Part shown: in pieces, positions 52,892 through 61,932 of the stretch
Layout of the letters: each line of letters opens with the position of its first letter
Position numbering within the stretch: the first letter of the stretch is position 1
Source of the DNA: Streptosporangium album
GTDB lineage: Bacteria > Actinomycetota > Actinomycetes > Streptosporangiales > Streptosporangiaceae
Direction of reading: 5' to 3'
Assembly (NCBI RefSeq): GCF_014203795.1
Contig: NZ_JACHJU010000006.1
Location: 310,001-374,000, forward strand
DNA: 64,000 nucleotides
Notes under the pieces: model-generated
Database searches by the model: none
The model's input: only the letters and a program-made list of their open reading frames with translations
What the model was told of the DNA's origin: nothing
Translations under genes and position numbers: made by a program

Positions 52892-53350
52892 ATGGCAGAG
52901 CGGTATCAGGTGACCGTCGACGTCCACGTGATCCTGCAGCGCGGCGACCAGCTCCTGTTGTGCTTGCGCGAGGGCACCGGCTACCGCGACGGCTGGTACT
53001 GCCTACCCAGCGGTCATCTGGAGGCCGGCGAGACGGTGGTGGAGTGCGCCATCCGGGAGGCCCGCGAGGAGGTCGGTGTCGCCATCGACCCGGCGGTTCT
53101 ACAGCCGGCCACCGTCATCCACCACTTGTCGCCGGAGGGTAATCCCCGGGTCGGGATGTTCTTCACGGCGTCGGAGTGGGACGGCGAGGTGGTGAACGCC
53201 GAGCCGCACAAATGCGGCGGGCTCGCCTGGGTTCCCGCCGAGGAGCTGCCGGACAATACGGTGCCGTACACCGTGGCGGGCGTCGAGGCGTATCTCAACG
53301 GTGTCGGAATCGGCGTGCACGGGTGGCCGGAGCTTGCCACCGCCAGATAA
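52892..53350 (+). CDS. Nudix hydrolase
   Basis: The ATG at 52892 follows ACGAGGAGG and gives 152 residues; the open frame to 52736 is not coding. The Nudix box is complete at residues 41-63 (GHLEAGE...REAREEVGV). Family enzymes remove nucleoside-diphosphate-linked moieties; the substrate cannot be told. It is intact in an island otherwise full of transposases, which suggests selection or recent arrival. The ISL3-like element starts 22 bp after it. Confidence 0.9.
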   Translation: MAERYQVTVDVHVILQRGDQLLLCLREGTGYRDGWYCLPSGHLEAGETVVECAIREAREEVGVAIDPAVLQPATVIHHLSPEGNPRVGMFFTASEWDGEVVNAEPHKCGGLAWVPAEELPDNTVPYTVAGVEAYLNGVGIGVHGWPELATAR

Positions 53351-53456
53351 ATGGTTATGACGACTTGAAACGGGATCTGGCCCACATTTCGTGATGGATA
53401 CTGATCCGTAGCCTGGCCCCGATGGACGAGGATGCTCCGGGTGCGAAGATCATTAT

Positions 53457-55040
53457 TTGGGCGTCCTCCTCCCTCACCTCGCCGGAGTGGAGCTCGAACG
53501 CCTCGTTGAGTCCACCGCCCTCGTACAGATCCTGGCTCGGACCAGGGCCGGGGCGATGCCGTGCCCGGACTGCGGGTTCCTGTCAGAGAAGGTGCACAGC
53601 CGATACCAGCGTCATCTGGCTGACATGGCCATGGGCGATCGCCGGATGGAGATCGTGCTGTCGGTGCGGCGTCTGATCTGCGGCAACACGGCCTGCCAAC
53701 GGCGGACATTCGCCGAGCAGGTCGCGGGCCTCACCATCCGATACGGGCGGCGGACGCCGCTGCTGAGGTCGATGCTGGAGAAGATCGCGGTCGCGCTGGC
53801 CGGACGGGCTGGTGCCCGCCTCGCATGCGGGCTGCGGGCGATCGTGAGCCGGTCGACGATGTTGCGGCTGGTCATGGCATTGCCCGACCCGGTCGTGACG
53901 ACGCCACGGGTGCTCGGGGTCGACGACTTCGCGTTGCGGCGCGGCCACATCTACGGAACCGTGTTGATCGACTGCGAGACCGGGGCACCGCTGGACCTGC
54001 TGCCGGGCAGGGACGCCCAGCCTCTCGCGGACTGGCTGGCCGAACATCCCGGTGTCGAGATCATCTGCCGGGACCGATCCGGCTCCTATGCCGACGGCGC
54101 CCGCACCGGGGCGCCGGACGCGGCGCAGGTCGCGGACAGGTTCCACCTTTGGCAGAACCTCGGCAAAGCCGTCGAACGTTGCGTGGCCCGGCACCGAGAC
54201 TGCCTGCGCACCCCCGAACCCGAGCCCCCAGAGCAGATCCCGATCTCCCCTCCTTCGGATCCGCCGGAGGCGGAGCTCACCGGGAGGTTCGCCGAACGGG
54301 CCCGCCGCCATCACGCCCTGGTCCACGACCTGATCGAACAAGGCCACGGCATGCGTGGCATCGCTCGCCGGCTCGGGTGGAGCCGTCACACTGTCCAGCG
54401 ATATGCCCGCGCCGTGACCTGGCAGGAGTTGGTCGACGGAAAATGGAAGGGCGTTCGTCCCAGCAAGCTCGACCCGTTCAAACCCCACCTCCACCAGCGC
54501 TGGGACGCCGGCTGCACCAACGCCAAACAGCTCCACCGCGAGATCACCGCGCTCGGCTTCCACGGCAGCTACTCCACCGTGCGTGACTACCTCGACGAGC
54601 ATCATGCCCGTGTCGAATCTGCCCTGATCGCCGCGCCTTCACCCACCGTCCGGCAGGTCACCGGCTGGCTGACCCGACACCCCGAGAGCCTGACCGAGGA
54701 CGACAAAACAGGGCTCAAGCCGATCCTGGAACACTGTCCCGAACTGCGGGCCGCCGCCGGCCACATCCGGCTCTTCGGCGAGATGCTCACCGAACTGCGC
54801 GGCCACAATCTCCAGACCTGGATCGCCGCCGTCCGCGCCGATGACCTGCCCGGTCTCACGTCCTTCGCAGGCGGCCTCGAGGCCGACCTGGACGCCGTCA
54901 CCAACGGCCTGACCACGCGCTGGAACTCCGGGCCCGTCGAGGGCCGCGTCAACCACATCAAAATGATCAAACGGCAGATGTTCGGCCGTGCCGGTCTACC
55001 GCTCCTCCGTAAGCGGGTCTTGCTTACCGCCGCCAGGTAG
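53457..55040 (+). CDS. ISL3-family transposase
   Basis: 527 residues. The N-terminal zinc ribbon (CPDCGFLSEKVHSRYQRHLA with a second Cys pair in CGNTACQRRTF) is followed by DDE_Tnp_ISL3: VLGVDDFALRRGHIYGTVLI, ICRDRSGSYADGA with VADRFHLWQNL, and a C-terminal GPVEGRVNHIKMIKRQMFGR. An insert of about 120 residues (around 235-350) contains a helix-turn-helix (MRGIARRLGWSRHTVQRYAR), as in longer ISL3 members. Appears intact. Confidence 0.9.
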   Translation: MGVLLPHLAGVELERLVESTALVQILARTRAGAMPCPDCGFLSEKVHSRYQRHLADMAMGDRRMEIVLSVRRLICGNTACQRRTFAEQVAGLTIRYGRRTPLLRSMLEKIAVALAGRAGARLACGLRAIVSRSTMLRLVMALPDPVVTTPRVLGVDDFALRRGHIYGTVLIDCETGAPLDLLPGRDAQPLADWLAEHPGVEIICRDRSGSYADGARTGAPDAAQVADRFHLWQNLGKAVERCVARHRDCLRTPEPEPPEQIPISPPSDPPEAELTGRFAERARRHHALVHDLIEQGHGMRGIARRLGWSRHTVQRYARAVTWQELVDGKWKGVRPSKLDPFKPHLHQRWDAGCTNAKQLHREITALGFHGSYSTVRDYLDEHHARVESALIAAPSPTVRQVTGWLTRHPESLTEDDKTGLKPILEHCPELRAAAGHIRLFGEMLTELRGHNLQTWIAAVRADDLPGLTSFAGGLEADLDAVTNGLTTRWNSGPVEGRVNHIKMIKRQMFGRAGLPLLRKRVLLTAAR

Positions 55041-55702
55041 TGAGCAGCGGACCGATCCGCGGCGGGATGATTGTGGACGTGATCCTCATCGATGCCGTCC
55101 TGGAGGCCTCCGGAACGGCGGACTTCACCGGCTGGCCTGTCGCCGAACCGGCCAGTGACCGAATCCTTGCCCTTTCTGGCCAGATGACCCCGGCCGAGGT
55201 CGGCGCCGCGATGGCGGTCATCTTCCGCTACGGCGACATCCCGACGGAACCGATCAGCGATCTCCACCATCTGCTGGACCGACACTTGGTCGAAGCCGAA
55301 GCGCTAGTTGCCCCGGGCGGGTTGCGTGTCAGGGACACGACCACCAATGCCGAGATCTTGCCAGGCTGCTGTTGCGGCCTGGAAAACTGGCGGGAGTGGC
55401 GCAATGTCCTTTACAAGAAGGACATCTGGCTCGGGCACGATCCCGGCACTGATCTCGAATACATTGTCGGAGCCGTTCGGCTCCGACAGGAGTCGTATGC
55501 CCACTCGCTGACCTCTCCCACGCAGGTGGAGATCCAGCTCGACGACTTGCCCGCCCTCCTAGCCACGGCGCACCTGCGACTGCAGGGCTTCCTGAGCCTC
55601 GTCCACAAATGGGCCAGTGAGGCCACCCCGCGGGCCGCCGACCGCCTCGTCACCGTTCTGGACGAGAACTTCGAAATCAACGGCCCTCTCGCACTCGGCT
55701 GA
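55040..55702 (+). CDS. passenger protein of unknown function in the ISL3-like element
   Basis: GTG 55040 overlaps the transposase stop; an ATG at 55067 is an alternative. 220 residues. A Cys-rich segment LPGCCCGLENWREWRN is its most distinct feature, and TEPISDLHHLLDRHLVEAEA precedes it. No membrane helix, signal peptide or known catalytic motif. Because it lies inside the inverted ends, it would move with the element. I do not recognise a function. Confidence 0.6.
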   Translation: MSSGPIRGGMIVDVILIDAVLEASGTADFTGWPVAEPASDRILALSGQMTPAEVGAAMAVIFRYGDIPTEPISDLHHLLDRHLVEAEALVAPGGLRVRDTTTNAEILPGCCCGLENWREWRNVLYKKDIWLGHDPGTDLEYIVGAVRLRQESYAHSLTSPTQVEIQLDDLPALLATAHLRLQGFLSLVHKWASEATPRAADRLVTVLDENFEINGPLALG

Positions 55703-55817
55703 GAACACGACGCGTATGCCCGCTAGCAGCCGTGCCCGTCACGAAATGTGGGCCAGATCCCAGCTGAAGCCGTCCTAGCCACAGATAAATGAGCAACACG
55801 GCGCCCCTGCCCTTCGG

Positions 55818-56048
55818 GTGGGGCGTCTGCCCTCCCGAGCTGGCCAGCTTCCCCCAGCCTGCCTCTACTGCCGCATGTTCTTCTTGCGGGTCGGCCGCCG
55901 GGAGGGGCGGGTGCGGTACGCCAACCGCAGGTGCGTGGACAGCGACGGGCGCCCGCCGGTCGCCACGATCGACAAGAACCAGATGAACGGGGACGCCATG
56001 CTCGTCTGGGCAGACGGCCGGACGATCTACTACGGGCAAGCACGATGA
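55818..56048 (+). CDS. short hypothetical protein, possibly a fragment
   Basis: 76 residues: LPPACLYCRMFFLRVGRREG, then DKNQMNGDAMLVWADGRTIY. No family recognised. It lies between the ISL3-like and IS66 elements; its start is poorly supported and it may be the end of a gene cut by the ISL3-like insertion. Confidence 0.3.
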   Translation: MGRLPSRAGQLPPACLYCRMFFLRVGRREGRVRYANRRCVDSDGRPPVATIDKNQMNGDAMLVWADGRTIYYGQAR

Positions 56049-56109
56049 GCATTGTCTTGGTATGGGTAAGCAATCAGAAGGTTCTGTGACGCTGCGTGAT
56101 ACGCACTGA

Positions 56110-56824
56110 TCAGGCGTTGAGTGCGACGGGGGGCATCCAGAGGTTGCCGGTGAAGGCGCGGTGGATCGCTTCGAAGGCACTCAGCCCGTGCTTGCGGGCA
56201 CTGTCGAGGTAGGAGCGGACGGTCAGCCAGTGCGCGGCGCCGTCTTCGGATTGATGGCAGCCGGAGATCTTCACCTGGGTCTTGACCGGGCGGAGCGCGC
56301 GCTCGCCCGTGTTGTTCGTGAACGGCACCCAGCCGGGGAAGTCGGCGAAGCGCAGCACGTCAGCCGCCCGGTCTCGCAGGCGTTCCAGCAGGTTGCGGGC
56401 CGGGGCCTGTTTCCGTCCCGGCGCGCGGGGATACAGCGACAGCCCGACCGCGATCCCGTGGTGGAAGGATTCGAGGTAGATCCGCGACCGCTCGGGCGGG
56501 ATCTCGGTCAACCCACTCTCACGGGCCTTGACGGCCTGCTTGTTCAACTCGGCCAGCGCCCAGCGGATCTGTACCGGCCACCGCTGGCCGGGATGGTCCT
56601 CTGCCGCGGCGGTCAGCTCTCTGACCAGGTGGGCACCGCACAGTTGATGCCTGGCGTGCGGGTAGCCGTTGTAGAGCGACAGCGAGTCGTGCACCAGCAC
56701 CCCGCGGAACTCGGGCAGAATGCCGAGGGAGTTGGCACCCTGGCGGGAGCGTTCGCCCAGACCGAGCAGGGTCAAGGTGTTCGTGCAGGCCACGTGCAGC
56801 CAGCGCCGCCCGGCCCCGATCCGG
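56110..56824 (-). pseudogene. IS66 transposase, C-terminal half
   Basis: From the IS3 junction it reads RIGAGRRWLHVACTNTLTLL, then HDSLSLYNGYPHARHQLCGA, DFPGWVPFTNNTGERALRPV and a C-terminal EAIHRAFTG: the IS66 catalytic domain minus its first Asp. An in-frame GTG could start a separate 228-residue product, but it lacks the first catalytic segment. It is continuous with the N-terminal half at 58424-59173 when the IS3 element is removed. Confidence 0.85.
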
Positions 56825-56847
56825 AAGCTGTCAAACTGATTGAGACA

Positions 56848-57795
56848 TCAGGCTACTTGCGGTGTTTGTACTGAGGTCTCGGTCTGGAGGGTCGTGGATG
56901 GCTTGTTGATCCACACTCGGGTGGGCAGCGGCGGCGGGCAGGGCCGACGACCGCGGAACCGCTCGGGGTGGGCCAGGAAGGCCGCGTTCAAGGTGGCGAC
57001 CCGTTTGGCGTGGATCTCGGCCGCGGAGCCGTCGTGCACGGACGCCGGGGTGTGCATTCCGATACCGGAATGGCGGTGTTCGTTATTGTAATATCGGAAG
57101 AACTGGCCGCAAAAGACGTTGGCATCTTCGATGGACCCGAACGTTCCAGGAAACGCGGGACAATATTTGAGCGTCTTGAACTGCGCTTCCGAGTACGGGT
57201 TGTCGTTGGACACGCGCGGCCGTGAATGGGACTGATCGATCCCCAGCAACGCGAGCAGGCCGGAGACGGTATTCGACGTCATCGACGTGCCGCGGTCGGC
57301 GTGAATCGCGCCCGGGGCAATCCCACCATTGGCCTCAATGGCGTGCTCGATGAACTCTCTGGCAAGGGTTCCTGTTTCCGTCGGCCAGATCTCCCACCAG
57401 ACGGTTTTACGGGAGAAGATATCGATGATGACGTACAGGAGATAGTAGACGCCGCGCGAAGGTCCTTTCAGTTTCGTGATATCCCAGGACCACACCTGGT
57501 TCGGCCCGTCGGCTTCCAGTTCGGGTTTCTTCTTCGCCGGATGGACGGCCTGGGCGCGGCGCTCGCCGGAGGAGCCGCGTTCGCGAAGGAGCCGGTACAT
57601 GGTGGCCTGCGAGCACAGGTAGGTGCCCTCATCCAGCAGGATCGCCCACACCTGGCCCGGGGACCGGTCGACGAACCGGGGCGAGTCCAGCACCGCCAGC
57701 ACGTGCGCGCGTTCTTCCTGCGACAACTCGGCCGGATGATGAAACGGCGTGCGCTCACGCGCCACGCGCGGCCGGGGATGGCGTTTCCGATACAC
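56848..57795 (-). CDS. IS3-family transposase OrfB
   Basis: 315 residues from the GTG at 57795, but the frame continues upstream to about 57912 (LNQALDEYFPGLEAAVGTQH before it), so the natural product is probably made by -1 frameshifting from orfA. Integrase core: Asp in VWSWDITKLKGPSRGVYYLL, Asp in AIHADRGTSMTSN, and Glu in NDNPYSEAQFKTLKYCPAFP. Complete DDE set. Confidence 0.85.
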   Translation of the reverse strand: MYRKRHPRPRVARERTPFHHPAELSQEERAHVLAVLDSPRFVDRSPGQVWAILLDEGTYLCSQATMYRLLRERGSSGERRAQAVHPAKKKPELEADGPNQVWSWDITKLKGPSRGVYYLLYVIIDIFSRKTVWWEIWPTETGTLAREFIEHAIEANGGIAPGAIHADRGTSMTSNTVSGLLALLGIDQSHSRPRVSNDNPYSEAQFKTLKYCPAFPGTFGSIEDANVFCGQFFRYYNNEHRHSGIGMHTPASVHDGSAAEIHAKRVATLNAAFLAHPERFRGRRPCPPPLPTRVWINKPSTTLQTETSVQTPQVA

Positions 57796-57884
57796 GCCGG
57801 CGCGGGATCTCCCGAGGATCCGGCACGCGTGCTGCGTGCCGACGGCGGCTTCCAGGCCGGGGAAATACTCATCGAGGGCCTGGT

Positions 57885-58343
57885 TCAGCTCTCGTCGGAG
57901 TCCGCGCTGCTTGAGATGTTCTCCAGCAGCGCGAATGCTTTTCCCGCGATGTCCAGCGCTGTCCTGGTCTTTCCGAGTTCACCGGCGAGTTTGTCGTTTC
58001 GCGCCGCGAGTTTGGCCGCGTCCGCCTTGAGCTTCTTGTTCTCGGCCCGCAGCCGGGCCAACTCCTCCGATTCGGCGTCCTTCTTCGGTTTACCGGTCGA
58101 CGCGGCCAGGGTTCCGTTGTCTTGCTGCTTGCGCCAGTGCTCGATATGCGAGTGGTACAGCTTCTCGGTGCGCAGCAGGGCACCGCGTTCGGGGCTGCCC
58201 TCGGGCAGCGCGTCGTAGGCCGCGAGGATCCGCGTCTTGTAGGCCGCGGTGAACGTCCGGCGCACCGGCCGGCTCGGCCGCTTATCGGTCACGTGACCAT
58301 TTTGCCCCGTCATGGCGGTCTGATCAGCGAAGGTCATTGTCAC
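57885..58343 (-). CDS. IS3-family transposase OrfA
   Basis: 152 residues: helix-turn-helix (TAAYKTRILAAYDALPEGSP, LLRTEKLYHSHIEHWRKQQD) and a leucine-zipper-like helix (ARLRAENKKLKADAAKLAAR). It overlaps the orfB frame at its 3' end. A slippery sequence was not identified with certainty. Confidence 0.85.
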   Translation of the reverse strand: MTMTFADQTAMTGQNGHVTDKRPSRPVRRTFTAAYKTRILAAYDALPEGSPERGALLRTEKLYHSHIEHWRKQQDNGTLAASTGKPKKDAESEELARLRAENKKLKADAAKLAARNDKLAGELGKTRTALDIAGKAFALLENISSSADSDES

Positions 58344-58423
58344 TGTCTTGGTGGTCCCGTCTCGCCCTGCTTCACATCAAAATGACTCATACGTCTATGT
58401 CTCACAGCAGTCTGACAGAGAGG

Positions 58424-59173
58424 GATCCGGGTGGTGGTCTCATCGACATGCAGCACGTGCGCCAGCGTCAGGAGCGCGCGGATCACCTTGATGCCGTCGG
58501 CGACCAGGGTGGCGGCCTCGGCCAGGATCGACGACACCCAGCCCGGCGAGACCCGGGCTCCGGTGACGTCAGCGATCAACTGGGCGCAGCGTTCCACCGG
58601 CACGTGCTGGAACACCAGCAGATAGGCGGCCAGTGCTCGCAGATTCGGCCCGTACGACGATGGCGCGCCTGCCACCGTCTCGGGCATGTCCGCGCTGGTG
58701 AGGCGGCCGCACCCGCCGCATCGGCACCGATGCGCGCGGTGCTCGGTCACCGTGACGGTGGCCAGGGGAATGTCGCGGACCTGGCGGCGCGAATAGCCCA
58801 CGCTGTCGGTGGCCGACAGCTCCTTCCCGCATCCGCCACAGGCGGCCGGGACGTGGTCTTCGACCTCGTCGGGGGTATCGACCATGGCCAGGCCGCTTCC
58901 CGGTGCTCCGGGCTGGCGGCCCCGTTTGCGCCCGCTCTTGGCCGTCGGCTTTTTGTCCGGCCGGACGAAGGTGTCACTGGACGGCGGCAGCGAGGAGTTC
59001 CCCGAGTTGCGGCCCTGCCTGCGTTCCAGCTCGGCGACCCGCGCGGTCAGCCGCTCAACCGTCGCTTCCAGCTGCGCGATCGTCTCCCGCTGAGCCTCGA
59101 TCGTGGCCATCTGCCGGACCACCAACGCGGCCAGCTCGTCATACGACGGGCGGCGATCCGGGGTCTTCGGCAC
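58424..59173 (-). pseudogene. IS66 transposase, N-terminal half
   Basis: From ATG 59173: a coiled coil (MATIEAQRETIAQLEATVER), then SGNSSLPPSSDTF, a basic linker, the zinc ribbon (CGGCGKEL, RCRCGGCGRL) and the first part of the catalytic domain to HVDETTTRI, where the IS3 element enters. The frame runs on into IS3 sequence to 58340. N-terminal domains of IS66 TnpC. Confidence 0.85.
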
Positions 59174-59236
59174 CCAAAGATCATCCCACCGCGCGGGCGG
59201 TGCTCACACCATGATCGCGAACCTCTGAATGCCTAC

Positions 59237-59563
59237 ACAAAAGATGCGATTAATCGGCCAAGAATACTAAAATCCTGAGCCGATTAATCATTTTATTAAC
59301 GCAGATCCACCCAGAAGGTGTCTCCTCTGAGCCTGAATCCACCGAGCGTCTTTGAATGATCGTTTCTAAGTTCGATTCCTCCATGAGGGCCGTTTCTCTC
59401 GGTGTTCGGCAGGTGGAGTCCTGTTTTCGGGCGTGATGGGGCCGCCGCTGGCGGGTTCTGCGGCTTGTCCGGGTCATGCGGTTCGGGGCGGTCGGTGGCG
59501 GTGTCGCCGGTGGCTGGGTAGGCCGTCAAGGTGCTGGCGGGGTGGTGCCTGTGAGATGGGATA
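59237..59563. other. non-coding, AT-rich start
   Basis: Between the IS66 and IS1380 elements. It contains a perfect inverted repeat (see 59248-59289) and no gene that I can support. Confidence 0.4.
59248..59289. repeat. 11-bp inverted repeat
   Basis: GATTAATCGGC and GCCGATTAATC, perfect arms 20 bp apart, in an AT-rich stretch unlike its surroundings. Could be an operator or the end of a lost element. Confidence 0.6.
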
Positions 59564-60961
59564 TCAAGCGGCTCGGGCGAGCGGTGGCGAGCGAAGCGCG
59601 TCGAAGAGGTTCATCCAGGCGGGCTGCCAGGGCCAGTGGCCGGGCAGGTGGAGGGTGATATGGCCGCGCCCGTGCCGGGCGAGGCGGGCGGGTACGGCGA
59701 TGAGGTGGCGGCGCAGAGTGGCTCCACGTGCTCGTGCGCAGCGGGCTCCGGACAGGCAACCGGCGGCGCGGAGCAGGTTGTGGCTGATCGTGGCCAGTGC
59801 CAGCCAGGCGGCGTTGGCCGCGAAATTACCGGAGGGCAGGTGAGCCAGCGGCCCGGAGATCAGATCGGCGAAGATCTGCTCGATGATCGCGTGATCACGA
59901 TGCTGTCCTTCGGCCTGGATCAGCTCATACGGAGTGTCGGTGAACACGGCGTGGTAGCGATAGCACGGGTGGTGGCCGGGGTCGGTCTGCTCACCCAGTC
60001 GTTTGACCCGGCGCACGATCAGGCGGGCGGTTACGGCCTGCCCCTTCTTGGAGGTGAACGCGGTGTAGCGGGTCTCGGCGACCTCGGCATCGGAGATCCA
60101 CTGCCCGGATTCCTCGTCCAAGATGGCGTTGGGGTAGCTGATCGGGGTCCAGGCGCCCTGGGGGATCGCGGCGATCGCCGCCTTGATTTTGGGGTCCATC
60201 TTCGCGGTGAAGGAGAACCGGACATCGGCTCGCCGGCAGGCGCCGATGACCTTGGCGCTGTAGTAGGCCGCATCGCCTCGGCAGAGCAGGATGCCGGTGG
60301 CTCCGGCCTCCCGGGCCGTATTGATCGACTCGGTCACGAAGGTGTCTGCGCCGCGGGCGGAGTTGGCGGTGCCGCCGCGCAACCGACTGGCGGTGATGAC
60401 CGGGGCGGCCAGTGGGGTGGACAGGGCCGAGGCGAGCACGTTGAGACCGCGGACCCGCAGGCTCTTGCCTTGAATCTTGGTGTGCCCGAACCCGGCGCCC
60501 TGTTTGGTCGGCCCGTAAATCCGTTTTTGCATCGAGTCCAGATCGAGGAACGCCAGCACGTCCACGCCGGGCAGCAGCGGTGTGTGCGCGGCCAGACGGG
60601 CCAGCAGGCGGCGGCCGACCTTCCCGATCTGCCGCACGTTGCCCCACGTCAGACAGCGCAGAAACGACCCGAGCGTGGAGGGGGCGCGGATCCCGGCAAA
60701 CAACTTATCCATCCCGCCGTGGCGCAGCACGTCCAGATCATCGATGCTGTCGGCCCCGGCGATCATCCCGGCCACGATCGAGCCGATTTTCAGCGGGGCA
60801 TTCACCCCGAGTCGGTCGGCGATGGTCACGTGCTCCTGAGCCAGACCGGCCAGGTCACAGCGCTCGGCCAGGCGCATCACCGGCAGCAGGCCTGCGTAGG
60901 CGACCGTGTGCTGGTCATCGAAGATCGCATGGGTGTGGGCGGGAGCGTGAGACAATCGCAC
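59564..60961 (-). CDS. IS1380-family transposase
   Basis: 465 residues. DDE domain of the IS1380 type: VLAFLDLDSMQKRIYGPTKQ with the first Asp, ILLCRGDAAYYSAKVIGACR with the second, RFSFTAKMDPKIKAAIAAIP, and a C-terminal HRDHAIIEQIFADLISGPLA with the Glu. Full length, so probably active. The inverted ends were not resolved. Confidence 0.9.
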   Translation of the reverse strand: MRLSHAPAHTHAIFDDQHTVAYAGLLPVMRLAERCDLAGLAQEHVTIADRLGVNAPLKIGSIVAGMIAGADSIDDLDVLRHGGMDKLFAGIRAPSTLGSFLRCLTWGNVRQIGKVGRRLLARLAAHTPLLPGVDVLAFLDLDSMQKRIYGPTKQGAGFGHTKIQGKSLRVRGLNVLASALSTPLAAPVITASRLRGGTANSARGADTFVTESINTAREAGATGILLCRGDAAYYSAKVIGACRRADVRFSFTAKMDPKIKAAIAAIPQGAWTPISYPNAILDEESGQWISDAEVAETRYTAFTSKKGQAVTARLIVRRVKRLGEQTDPGHHPCYRYHAVFTDTPYELIQAEGQHRDHAIIEQIFADLISGPLAHLPSGNFAANAAWLALATISHNLLRAAGCLSGARCARARGATLRRHLIAVPARLARHGRGHITLHLPGHWPWQPAWMNLFDALRSPPLARAA

Positions 60962-61035
60962 TTACGACGTGCCCTCTTGATTCGGCGGCTGGAAGCGTAG
61001 AGAACTCCCATCCTGCCAGGTCAGAGGGCATCGTC

Positions 61036-61206
61036 ATGTCTACGGTCCAGCCCTCACCTGATAACGCTCGGTGGATTCAGGCTGAGTCTCGACAACTCCA
61101 GGTTAGGACCAGGGCCTCTTTCGTGCGAGAGTTGGCTGCTCAAAAAGCCGCTGGGTTCTTCTGGTCTTTTGAGAGACGCGGAAGAGGAATATCCCTTAAC
61201 GGCTAG
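61036..61206 (+). CDS. small hypothetical protein
   Basis: 56 residues from ATG 61036; one end reads RTRASFVRELAAQKAAGFFW. No domain recognised. It lies between the IS1380 transposase and the GIY-YIG gene and may be a displaced fragment. Support is weak. Confidence 0.3.
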   Translation: MSTVQPSPDNARWIQAESRQLQVRTRASFVRELAAQKAAGFFWSFERRGRGISLNG

Positions 61207-61228
61207 ATATTCACAAGGCGGAATCGTA

Positions 61229-61762
61229 ATGGCCACGCTGTATCGCTTCTTCGACCAGGACGGGACGCTCCTCTACGTCGGGATCACCGAGTCGCCGCTC
61301 GTGCGGTTGGATGGGCATGCGGCCACCCAGCCTTGGTGGGGCGAGGTCCGGTCGGCCACTTATGAGCATTTTTCGAGCCGGGCGGAAGCGCGTGAGGCGG
61401 AGCTCAACGCCATCCGGTCCGAGCATCCCGCGTTCAACGTCGCCGACAACGGCGATCCGCGGCTTTCTGAGCGGCTCGCCGCGTGGGACGCGCGGATGCA
61501 GCGACGGGCGATAGCCGCTGGGCATGCGTTTCACGGGGGGCCGGATCACCGTCAGCCGCCGTACGACGTGCCGTGCCCGACGCCGACGTGCGGGGCGCTG
61601 GAGTTCGAGCCGTGCCATACGGCAGTGGGCCGGGTGAAGGAGGAGGCGCATTCGGTGCGGGACCGTGACTCGTGGAAGGCTCGGCATTGCCGGACGTGCG
61701 GAGCGCCGCCTCGGGCAGGGAAAGACATGCTTCCTGGGCCACGGCGCCAGCTTCGTCCGTGA
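61229..61762 (+). CDS. GIY-YIG nuclease-superfamily protein
   Basis: ATG 61229 gives 177 residues. Residues 1-50 follow the GIY-YIG pattern (LYRFFDQDGTLLYVGITESP, then LDGHAATQPWW) with the Arg/His region and Glu in AEAREAELNAI. A C-terminal half has two Cys pairs (CPTPTCG, CRTCG), probably a zinc ribbon. Small proteins of this type are often found in actinomycete integrative elements. Next to the right end of the island. Function in the element unknown. Confidence 0.7.
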   Translation: MATLYRFFDQDGTLLYVGITESPLVRLDGHAATQPWWGEVRSATYEHFSSRAEAREAELNAIRSEHPAFNVADNGDPRLSERLAAWDARMQRRAIAAGHAFHGGPDHRQPPYDVPCPTPTCGALEFEPCHTAVGRVKEEAHSVRDRDSWKARHCRTCGAPPRAGKDMLPGPRRQLRP

Positions 61763-61932
61763 GGGGGTGGGGGGTTGCCGTTGTGGTTGGTTGTCCCGGT
61801 GGGGAACACAGGGGGAACAGCAGGCCTGAATACGGCCATCGATCGCCGTCGATAGCCAACGAAGTATTTCCACTCTGACTTGCGGAACCGCATGTGGCCA
61901 ATCACAGTCAACGGTAGCCAGTTGGCCTGGAA

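Larger units (their letters stand above)
53372..55761 (+). mobile_element. ISL3-like element with passenger gene
   Basis: Perfect 23-bp inverted ends (53372-53394 and 55739-55761, starting GGGATCTGGCCCACATTTCG) enclose 2390 bp: an ISL3 transposase and a second gene not related to transposition. A target duplication is not clear (ACTTGAAAC against AGCTGAAGC). Confidence 0.8.
56825..58423 (-). mobile_element. IS3-family element inserted in IS66
   Basis: Inverted ends: AGCTGTCAAACTGATTGAG on the left, and on the minus strand TCTGTCAGACTGCTGTGAG at the right. The IS66 sequence GATCCGG occurs on both sides (56818-56824 and 58424-58430), fitting a target duplication, although 7 bp is long for IS3. 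Confidence 0.75.
56065..59236 (-). mobile_element. IS66-family element interrupted by an IS3 element
   Basis: Imperfect inverted ends (GTAAGCAATCAGAAGGTTC at the left; GTAGGCATTCAGAGGTTC on the minus strand at the right) enclose the two halves of one IS66 transposase and the nested IS3 element. Ends approximate. Confidence 0.65.
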
